Positions 58,145-64,000 of a stretch of DNA of 64,000 nucleotides are shown in pieces; position 1 is the first letter of the stretch; the number at the start of each line of letters is the position of its first letter. The stretch is taken from contig QVIN01000007.1 of assembly GCA_003416985.1 (NCBI GenBank), positions 372,001 to 436,000 on the forward strand. The letters are read 5' to 3'. The position numbers and the translations under genes are program-made. The stretch comes from Duganella sp. BJB480. Lineage in GTDB: Bacteria; Pseudomonadota; Gammaproteobacteria; Burkholderiales; Burkholderiaceae_D. The notes beneath the pieces are model-generated. The model saw only the letters and a list, made by a program, of their open reading frames with translations. It had not been told where the DNA came from and made no database searches.

Positions 58145-59173
58145 TTATTTTGCTCGTGCTTGTGTCGTCAACAGCATGGCGTCGCCATAGCTGAAGAAAC
58201 GGTATTCGTTGGCGATCGCGTGGGCGTAGGCCTTGCGGATCTCTTCAAAGCCGGCGAAGGCCGACACCAGCATCAGCAGGGTCGACTTCGGCAGGTGGAA
58301 ATTGGTGATCAGGCGGGTGACCGTCTTGAACTGGTAGCCGGGCGTGATGAACAGCGCGGTATCGGCGCTGCCCGCCTCCAGCTGGCCGCCCTGCGAGGCC
58401 GACTCCAGCGCGCGCAGGCTGGTGGTGCCGACCGCCAGCACATCGCGGCCGGCGGCGCGGGTGGCGCGCACGGCGTCCACGGTTTCCTGCGGCATGGTGT
58501 ACCACTCGGTGTGCATCTTGTGCTCGGCCAGCACCTCGGCGCGCACCGGCTGGAAGGTGCCGGCGCCCACGTGCAGCGTGACGTAGGCGAAATTGACGCC
58601 CTTGGCCTTCAGCTCGGCCAGCAGCTTCTCGTCGAAGTGCAGGCCGGCGGTCGGCGCGGCCACCGCGCCCGGCACCTTGTTGAACACCGTCTGGTAGCGG
58701 GTCTCGTCGAAGGAGTCGGCATCGTGCTCGATGTAGGGCGGCAGCGGCAGGCGGCCGTGGGCCTCGATCAGGTCGAACACGTCGGCGTCGAAATGCAGGG
58801 TGTAGAACTCGCCGGCGCGTTCGCCGACGGTGACGTCGAAGGCGTCGGCCAGGCGGATCTTGACGCCGGGGCCGGGCGACTTGGAGGCGCGCACCTGGGC
58901 CAGCACGGTGCGGTTGTCCAGCACGCGCTCGACCAGCGCCTCGATCTTGCCGCCGCTTTCCTTGACGCCGAAGAAGCGCGCCTTGAGCACGCGGGTGTCG
59001 TTCATCACCAGCAGGTCGCCGGGCTGCAGCAGGCCGACGATGTCGGCGAACCGGCGGTCGATGATCTGCTCGCCGTCCAGGTGCAGCAGGCGGGAGGCGC
59101 TGCGGTCTGGCAGCGGGAATTGCGCAATACGCTCTTGCGGCAAGTTAAAATCGAAATCGGAAAGCGAGTACAT
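58145..59173 (-). CDS. queA: S-adenosylmethionine:tRNA ribosyltransferase-isomerase
   Basis: A 342-residue enzyme adding the ribosyl group of SAM to preQ1-tRNA to make epoxyqueuosine. Conserved: SDFDFNLPQERIAQFPLPDR, LVMNDTRVLKARFFGVKESG, RLPLPPYIEHDADSFDETRY, VAAPTAGLHFDEKLLAELKA, THVGAGTFQPVRAE-type TLHVGAGTFQPVRAEVLAEH and NFHLPKSTLLMLVSAFAGFE. First gene of the queA-tgt pair, divergent from recG, with overlapping promoters between. Confidence 0.98.
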   Translation of the reverse strand: MYSLSDFDFNLPQERIAQFPLPDRSASRLLHLDGEQIIDRRFADIVGLLQPGDLLVMNDTRVLKARFFGVKESGGKIEALVERVLDNRTVLAQVRASKSPGPGVKIRLADAFDVTVGERAGEFYTLHFDADVFDLIEAHGRLPLPPYIEHDADSFDETRYQTVFNKVPGAVAAPTAGLHFDEKLLAELKAKGVNFAYVTLHVGAGTFQPVRAEVLAEHKMHTEWYTMPQETVDAVRATRAAGRDVLAVGTTSLRALESASQGGQLEAGSADTALFITPGYQFKTVTRLITNFHLPKSTLLMLVSAFAGFEEIRKAYAHAIANEYRFFSYGDAMLLTTQARAK

Positions 59174-59234
59174 TTGCGGACTTCTGGAAACTGTTGAAGA
59201 AAATTCGGATAGGCCCGAAGGCGGTGCAAGTCGT

Positions 59235-59275
59235 ACAATACCGGCGTTGCTTTACTGCGGCCAACCCTCTATTTT
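59235..59275. promoter_or_regulatory. Overlapping divergent promoters of queA and recG
   Basis: For recG: TTGCTT (59247-59252), 17 bp, TATTTT (59270-59275). For queA on the minus strand: TTGGCC (59259-59264), 18 bp, TATTGT (59235-59240). The two share DNA, so polymerase at one would exclude the other. Confidence 0.45.
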
Positions 59276-59302
59276 ACGCTAGTGCCCGAAAAACGCTCCA
59301 AT

Positions 59303-61369
59303 ATGCCTGTTTCAACCTCGAAAACCGTCAAAAAGACAGTCAGCCCTGAAGCCAAGCTGGCCAAGCTCGGCCTGCACACGGATATGGACCTGGTGCTGCA
59401 CCTGCCCATGCGCTACGAGGACGAAACCCAGGTCATCACCATCGAAGAGGCGCGGCTGCATGGCGGCGAGACGTCGCAGGTCGAGGGATTGGTGGTCAAA
59501 AATGAAATCACCTACAAGCCGCGCAAGCAGCTGCTGGTGCATATCGCCGACGAGACGGGCGACCTGCAGCTGCGCTTCATGAACTTCTACGGCAGCCAGG
59601 TCAAGCAGCTGGCCGAGGGCACGCGGGTGCGCGCGCGCGGTGAGCTGAAACACGGCTTCTTCGGCGCCGAGATGGTGCATCCTGCGTACAAGGTGGTCAA
59701 CGAAGGCGCGCCGCTGCCCACTTCCCTGACGCCGGTGTATCCGTCGGGCGAAGGGCTGTCGCAGCCGATACTGCGGCGCGCCATCGGCGATGCGATGAAG
59801 CGGGTCGACTGGACCGACACGCTGCCGGAGCAGCTGCGCGCGCGGATGCAGCTGTCCGACTTCGAGCCGGCGGTGAAGCTGCTGCACTATCCGCCGCAGC
59901 AGGTGGACGAGCATGCGCTGCTCGACCGTTCGCATCCGGCGTGGACGCGCATGAAGTTCGACGAGCTGCTGGCGCAGCAGCTGTCGTTGAAGCGCGCGCA
60001 GCGTGCGCGCCGCGCCAAGGGGGCGGCGGCGCTGACGGTGATCGGCGCGTTGTCGGCGAGCTTCCAGGCCGCGCTGCCGTTCAAGCTGACCGGCGCGCAG
60101 CAGCGCGTGCTCAACGAAATCCGCGCCGACTTGCGCCACCCGTATCCGATGCAGCGGCTGCTGCAGGGAGATGTCGGCAGTGGCAAGACGGTGGTGTCGG
60201 CGCTGGCCGCCGCGCAGGCCATCGACAGCGGCTACCAGGCCGCGCTGATGGCGCCGACCGAGATCCTCGCCGACCAGCACTTCCGCAAGATCGCCGCGTG
60301 GATGGAGCCCTTGGGCGTGAAGGTCGCGTGGCTGACGGGCAGCTTGAAGAAAAAAGAAAAGCTGGCCGCGTACGCGCTGATCGAATCGGGCGAGGCGCAA
60401 CTGGTGATCGGCACGCACGCGCTGATCCAGGAGGCGGTGAACTTCGCCAATCTCGGGTTGGTGATCGTCGACGAGCAGCACCGCTTCGGCGTGGGGCAGC
60501 GGCTTACCTTGCGCAACAAGGGCGTCGAGGGCGCGGTGCCGCACCAGCTGATGATGTCGGCCACGCCGATCCCGCGCACGCTGGCGATGACCTACTACGC
60601 CGACCTGGAAGTGTCGGTGATCGACGAGCTGCCGCCGGGCCGCAGTCCCATCGTCACGCGCGCCATCGACCAGAACCGGCGCGACGAAGTGATCGAACGA
60701 GTGCATGCCGCCGCGCTGGAGGGACGGCAGATCTACTGGGTCTGTCCGCTGATCGAGGAATCGGAAGCGCTGCAACTGCAAACCGCCACCGACACGCACG
60801 CCCTGCTGGCTGAAGCGCTGCCGGACCTGAACGTGGGCCTGGTCCACGGCCGCCTCAAGCCGGCCGAGAAGCAGGCGGTGATGGACGCCTTCAGCGCCAA
60901 CGAGATGCAGGTGCTGGTCGCCACCACGGTGATCGAGGTGGGCGTGGACGTGCCGAATGCATCACTGATGGTGATCGAGCATGCGGAGCGTTTCGGTTTA
61001 TCGCAGCTGCACCAGCTGCGCGGACGCGTGGGGCGGGGCTCGGCGGCGTCGGTGTGCCTGCTGCTGTACCAAAGCCCACTGGGAGGCGTCGCCAAGCAGC
61101 GCCTGATGACGATGCGCGAAACCACCGACGGCTTCGAAATCGCCCGCCGCGACCTGGAGATCCGAGGCCCCGGCGAATTCCTGGGCGCCCGCCAATCCGG
61201 CCAGGCGATGCTGCGCTTCGCCGACCTGGAGACGGACGGCTGGTTGGTCGACCAGGCGCGCGACGTCGCCCACGACCTCCTCCACGCCAACACCCCCGAA
61301 AAAGCCGCCACGGTCGAAGCCCACCTTGCCCGCTGGCTAGGCGGCCGCGAAGAATTTCTCAAAGTCTAG
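59303..61369 (+). CDS. recG: ATP-dependent DNA helicase RecG
   Basis: A 688-residue helicase that remodels stalled forks and Holliday junctions. N-terminal wedge/OB region (VEGLVVKNEITYKPRKQLLV), Walker A GDVGSGKTVVSAL (near 295), DEQH box VIVDEQHRFGVGQR (near 390), motif III LMMSATPIPRTLAMTYYADL, and the C-terminal helicase lobe with VLVATTVIEVGVDVPNASLM and QLHQLRGRVGRGSAASVCLL. ATG 59303 fits the family; a GTG at 59282 would add seven residues. Directly followed, 1 bp after its stop, by the third palindrome. Confidence 0.97.
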   Translation: MPVSTSKTVKKTVSPEAKLAKLGLHTDMDLVLHLPMRYEDETQVITIEEARLHGGETSQVEGLVVKNEITYKPRKQLLVHIADETGDLQLRFMNFYGSQVKQLAEGTRVRARGELKHGFFGAEMVHPAYKVVNEGAPLPTSLTPVYPSGEGLSQPILRRAIGDAMKRVDWTDTLPEQLRARMQLSDFEPAVKLLHYPPQQVDEHALLDRSHPAWTRMKFDELLAQQLSLKRAQRARRAKGAAALTVIGALSASFQAALPFKLTGAQQRVLNEIRADLRHPYPMQRLLQGDVGSGKTVVSALAAAQAIDSGYQAALMAPTEILADQHFRKIAAWMEPLGVKVAWLTGSLKKKEKLAAYALIESGEAQLVIGTHALIQEAVNFANLGLVIVDEQHRFGVGQRLTLRNKGVEGAVPHQLMMSATPIPRTLAMTYYADLEVSVIDELPPGRSPIVTRAIDQNRRDEVIERVHAAALEGRQIYWVCPLIEESEALQLQTATDTHALLAEALPDLNVGLVHGRLKPAEKQAVMDAFSANEMQVLVATTVIEVGVDVPNASLMVIEHAERFGLSQLHQLRGRVGRGSAASVCLLLYQSPLGGVAKQRLMTMRETTDGFEIARRDLEIRGPGEFLGARQSGQAMLRFADLETDGWLVDQARDVAHDLLHANTPEKAATVEAHLARWLGGREEFLKV

Positions 61370-61370
61370 T

Positions 61371-61456
61371 TGGGGTCAAGTCTGACATTCGGACACGAGC
61401 TCTGCTGTAGCGCCCGCTACGGCAGAGCTCGTGTCCGAATGTCAGACTTGACCCCA
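61371..61456. repeat. Dispersed long palindrome, copy 3 (86 bp, two mismatches)
   Basis: Outer arms identical to copies 1 and 2. The inner stem TCTGCTGTAGCGC pairs with CCGCTACGGCAGA except for a T-G pair (61406 with 61421), which would be a wobble in RNA, and a C-C at the centre (61413/61414). It lies between the convergent recG and 38-residue genes, 1 and 2 bp from their stops. Confidence 0.9.
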
Positions 61457-61458
61457 CC

Positions 61459-61575
61459 CTAAAAGCACAGGTAGAAGCGGTTGGCGAGGTCGAGCAGGAA
61501 ATCCGGCGTCAGGTAGGCCATGAACACCAGCGCCAGCACCACGGCGCCGGCTGCGCGCAGCAGCCAGGTTTTCAT
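61459..61575 (-). CDS. 38-residue single-helix membrane protein
   Basis: ATG 61575 lies 2 bp after the TGA of the MFS gene. The product MKTWLLRAAGAVVLALVFMA then YLTPDFLLDLANRFYLCF has a positive N-terminus and one long hydrophobic helix. It is likely translated with the transporter and inserted in the inner membrane, possibly as an accessory subunit. Evidence is the tight coupling, clean stop and plausible topology; no family is recognised. The third palindrome begins 2 bp beyond its stop. Confidence 0.6.
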   Translation of the reverse strand: MKTWLLRAAGAVVLALVFMAYLTPDFLLDLANRFYLCF

Positions 61576-61577
61576 CG

Positions 61578-62795
61578 TCAGGCCGCCTTCAACGCGCCAC
61601 GTTCGATGGCGCGCTCGTTGATCGGCAGGTTGATCAGCCCCGCCATCACGCTCAAGCCGATGGCGATGCCCCAGACGATGTCGTAGCTGCCCAGTTTTGC
61701 GAACAGGTAGCCGCCCAGCCATACGCCGATGAAGCTGCCCACCTGGTGCGAGAAGAACACCACGCCCGCCAGCATCGACATGTGCTTGACGCCGAAGATG
61801 CCGGCGATGATGCCGTTCGTCAGAGGCACCGTCGACAGCCAGATGAATCCTATCGCCGCCGCGAAGACGTACACCGAGTACGGCGTCAATGGCGCCAGCA
61901 GGAACAGGCCGATGACCACCGCTCGCGTGAAGTAGATCGACGACAGCAGGTAGCGCTTGGGGAAGCGCCCTCCCAGCTTGCCCGCGTAGTAGGAGCCGAA
62001 GATGTTGAACAAGCCAATCAGCGCCAGCGCCATCACCGCCACGCCCGGACTGGCGATGCCCTTGTCCTTCAGGTACGCCGGCATGTGCACGCCGATGAAC
62101 ACCAGCTGGAAGCCGCACACGAAATAGCCCGCCACCAGGAACAGGAAGGAGCGGTTGCCCACCGCCTCGCTCATCGCTTCGCGCACGCTTTGCTGCGCGC
62201 CGCCGCCATGCTCCACCGCCGGTTCGCGCAGATGGAAGGCCATCGGCACCATCAGCAGCACCACCAGCCCGGCCAGCAGGTAGAAGGCGGTCTGCCAACC
62301 CACTGCGGAAATCAGTTGCTGCTCGACCGGCATCATCAAAAACTGGCCGAAGGAGCTGGCCGCGCCGGAGATGCCGAATGCCCACGAGCGCTTCTCCACC
62401 GGCGCCACACGGCCGATGATGCCGCTGACCGCGCCGAACGCGGTACACGCCAGCGCCAGGCCGATGAACACGCCCGAGCCGATGACGAACATGGTCGGAT
62501 CCTTCACCAGCGCCATCCACACCAGCCCCGCCATGTAGCTGAAGGCGCCCACCACCACCACGCGCATGGTGCCGTAACGGTCGGCCGCCATGCCGGCGAA
62601 CGGGCCGAAGGCGCCCCACAACAGGTTCTGCAAGGCCAGCGCCAGCGAATAGGTTTCACGCGTCCAGCCGTTGGCCTGCGAGATGGGCTGCATCCAGAAG
62701 CCGAAGCCGTGGCGCACGCCCATGGCCAGCGTCAGGACGACGCCACTGGCCAGCAGGACGGTTTTCAGTGAGGGGGGACGAGCGGCGACGAACAT
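61578..62795 (-). CDS. Major facilitator superfamily transporter
   Basis: A 405-residue, twelve-helix MFS protein (VLLASGVVLTLAMGVRHGFG; helix 2-3 loop GMAADRYGTMRVVVV, the MFS signature). The pattern, including PISQANGWTRETYSLALALQ and the central charged loop REPAVEHGGGAQQ, resembles the oxalate/formate-antiporter-like or monocarboxylate group. Substrate unknown. It is coupled to the downstream 38-residue gene and follows the Gfo/Idh/MocA gene by 70 bp on the same strand. Confidence 0.9.
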   Translation of the reverse strand: MFVAARPPSLKTVLLASGVVLTLAMGVRHGFGFWMQPISQANGWTRETYSLALALQNLLWGAFGPFAGMAADRYGTMRVVVVGAFSYMAGLVWMALVKDPTMFVIGSGVFIGLALACTAFGAVSGIIGRVAPVEKRSWAFGISGAASSFGQFLMMPVEQQLISAVGWQTAFYLLAGLVVLLMVPMAFHLREPAVEHGGGAQQSVREAMSEAVGNRSFLFLVAGYFVCGFQLVFIGVHMPAYLKDKGIASPGVAVMALALIGLFNIFGSYYAGKLGGRFPKRYLLSSIYFTRAVVIGLFLLAPLTPYSVYVFAAAIGFIWLSTVPLTNGIIAGIFGVKHMSMLAGVVFFSHQVGSFIGVWLGGYLFAKLGSYDIVWGIAIGLSVMAGLINLPINERAIERGALKAA

Positions 62796-62865
62796 GATAG
62801 GAACCTGATTGTAAAAACGATATCCGCCGATTCTAACCAGTTCCTGCCGCCCGCGCTTGAAGGCC

Positions 62866-63861
62866 CTAAAGGTCGGCGGGGTACTTCAAGCCGATTTGCG
62901 CGCGGATGCCGTCCAGCGTGCCCATGATGGAAAGCGTTTCCTCGTGCGGCATCACCGGGCTTTCGATCAAGCCGGCGCGGATGCAGCGGCCCACTTCCTG
63001 CGCTTCGTGCGTGTAGCCGTTGCCGCTGCGCGGAAGGTTGATGGTGCGTTCGCTGCGCGAGGCCCCGTCCACCAGCGTGACGGTGATGGTCTCGGTGTTG
63101 TGGAAGCGGTCGTGCAGGCGCACGAAGCCCTTGGTGCCGGAGATCGTCAGCTCGGTCGGCGTGCGCGAACGCAGGCTGCACGCGCACGACGATACGCCGC
63201 CGCCCTGGTGAGTCAGCGTGAACGCGGTCTGCATGTCGACGCCGGTGGCGGTCATCTCGGCCTGCGCCTTCGCGCCCGTCACGGGGCCGAGGAAGAACGA
63301 CGCCATCGACAAGGGATAGATGCCCAGGTCCAGCAGCGCGCCGCCGCCCAGCTCCGGCGCGAACAGGCGATGCTCCGGGCCCGCGTCCGAGGTGAAGCCG
63401 AAGTCCGCGCTGACGTTGGCTGGCACGCCGATCTCGCCGCTGTCGACGATGCGCTTGGCTTCCACCACGGCCGGCATGAAGCGCGTCCACATCGCCTCCA
63501 TCACGAACAGCTTTTTCTGGCGCGCGAGGTGGATGATGTCCTCGGCCTGGCGGCGGTTCATGGTGAACGACTTCTCCACCAGCACGCCCTTGCCGCCGTG
63601 GAGGCACATCAACGCGTTCTCGTGGTGCATGGGGTGCGGCGTGCCGATGTAGATCACGTCGACCTCGGGATCGTCCGCCAACGCCTGGTAGCTGCCGTGG
63701 CAGCGCTCCACGCCGTATTCGGCGCCGAAGGTGGTAGCGCTATCTACGCTGCGCGAAGCAACGGCGGCCAGCTTGGCGCCCGGGGTCTCCTGCAAGGCGG
63801 TGGCGAAAGCCTTGGCGATCTTGCCGGTGCCGAGTATCCCCCAGCGAATTACCTGCGTCAT
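62866..63861 (-). CDS. Gfo/Idh/MocA-family NAD(P)-dependent oxidoreductase
   Basis: A 331-residue oxidoreductase. The N-terminal Rossmann fold begins IRWGILGTGKIAKAFATALQ, followed by DVIYIGTPHPMHHENALMCL and the conserved lysine motif GKGVLVEKSFTMNRRQAEDI (EK dyad near 95). The C-terminal alpha/beta domain contains LGGGALLDLGIYPLSMASFF, with the Asp/Tyr typical of dihydrodiol dehydrogenase-like members. The substrate, a sugar or cyclitol derivative, cannot be told. Confidence 0.92.
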   Translation of the reverse strand: MTQVIRWGILGTGKIAKAFATALQETPGAKLAAVASRSVDSATTFGAEYGVERCHGSYQALADDPEVDVIYIGTPHPMHHENALMCLHGGKGVLVEKSFTMNRRQAEDIIHLARQKKLFVMEAMWTRFMPAVVEAKRIVDSGEIGVPANVSADFGFTSDAGPEHRLFAPELGGGALLDLGIYPLSMASFFLGPVTGAKAQAEMTATGVDMQTAFTLTHQGGGVSSCACSLRSRTPTELTISGTKGFVRLHDRFHNTETITVTLVDGASRSERTINLPRSGNGYTHEAQEVGRCIRAGLIESPVMPHEETLSIMGTLDGIRAQIGLKYPADL

Positions 63862-63906
63862 GGCGTGCTCTTTCTGCCGCGTCGGCGGCGAAGTCGGTTA
63901 AAAAAT

Positions 63907-64000
63907 CTATTCTACCGCCGCTGCGCGCTTGGGGCGGAACACCGTTGCATCGTTGTAGAAGGCGTCGTCCTGCTCCGGCCACCAGCCCGGCACGCCCAGC
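63907..64000 (-). CDS. C-terminal end of a gene, possibly DUF3025 family
   Basis: The last 30 residues are visible, LGVPGWWPEQDDAFYNDATV then FRPKRAAAVE and a TAG stop at 63907-63909. The PGWWPE...FYND...FRP pattern recalls the end of DUF3025 proteins from betaproteobacteria; this rests on memory of the motif. The rest lies beyond the window. The 45-bp gap to the oxidoreductase start suggests one transcript. Confidence 0.6.
   Translation of the reverse strand, partial: LGVPGWWPEQDDAFYNDATVFRPKRAAAVE

Noticed and set aside
51356..61456. DNA between palindrome copies 2 and 3 as a composite mobile element
   Set aside because: It contains core genes (secDF, yajC, tgt, queA, recG) in standard order and no transposase or integrase.

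Overview
The window is a high-GC chromosomal segment whose gene content and protein style fit a betaproteobacterium of the Burkholderiales, most likely Oxalobacteraceae (Massilia/Duganella-like). This is an inference from gene order (queA-tgt-yajC-secD-secF; cytochrome b561 with two YceI genes), a TonB-fed sucrose locus, the Pseudomonas-type two-subunit arginine succinyltransferase, and the dispersed GGGGTCAAG palindromes. No rRNA, tRNA, CRISPR array, insertion sequence or prophage was seen. Most of it is housekeeping or catabolic DNA with a few accessory patches.

Layout. 1-6.2 kb: a minus-strand sucrose locus (GST, LacI regulator, TonB receptor, amylosucrase-type GH13 enzyme, cut-off PfkB sugar kinase) with two LacI-type operators, one on the receptor promoter. 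6.3-9.5 kb: purB, then cytochrome b561 and two YceI proteins. 9.5-19.9 kb: an S46 peptidase, an FMN reductase, a metallo-beta-lactamase-fold protein that has lost its metal motif, an M14 carboxypeptidase, a FUSC membrane protein, a DMT exporter and a diguanylate cyclase with proline-rich 9-residue repeats. 20-24 kb: small genes, an APC amino-acid permease, a DUF1993 protein, a vapB antitoxin followed by a decayed vapC, and an EF-hand protein. 24.1-38.2 kb: the arginine succinyltransferase (AST) pathway with a giant NAD-glutamate dehydrogenase inserted between astB and astE, then the AraC-type ArgR and a DMT exporter. 38.3-42.9 kb: MarR regulator, a TTG-started small gene, an AT-richer Tat-exported beta-helix protein, an HDOD protein and a second GST. 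42.9-49.3 kb: a WYL regulator and an ethanolamine cluster (eutC, eutB, TorF-like protein, permease, divergent eutR) without microcompartment genes. 49.3-53.5 kb: split chromate transporter with divergent LysR, then a large secreted TPR protein. 53.6-61.4 kb: secF-secD-yajC-tgt-queA and divergent recG. 61.4-64 kb: a 38-residue membrane peptide, an MFS transporter, a Gfo/Idh/MocA oxidoreductase and a gene tail.

How it fits together. The AST block turns arginine into two glutamates, and the embedded dehydrogenase feeds these to the TCA cycle as 2-oxoglutarate. ArgR probably acts through 22-bp-spaced repeats upstream of a TATAAT promoter. The sucrose locus pairs outer-membrane uptake with cytoplasmic conversion. 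The ethanolamine cluster covers uptake, ammonia-lyase and its regulator.

The least explained structures are three long, nearly or fully perfect palindromes (86-90 bp) at 9.6, 51.4 and 61.4 kb. They share identical 30-bp outer arms but have different, mutually compensating inner stems. I did not find a wholly new multi-gene system. The best leads are these palindromes, the sucrose operator/promoter overlap, the AST-GDH fusion operon, two likely leaderless genes, the terminator that contains a ribosome binding site, and several small genes.
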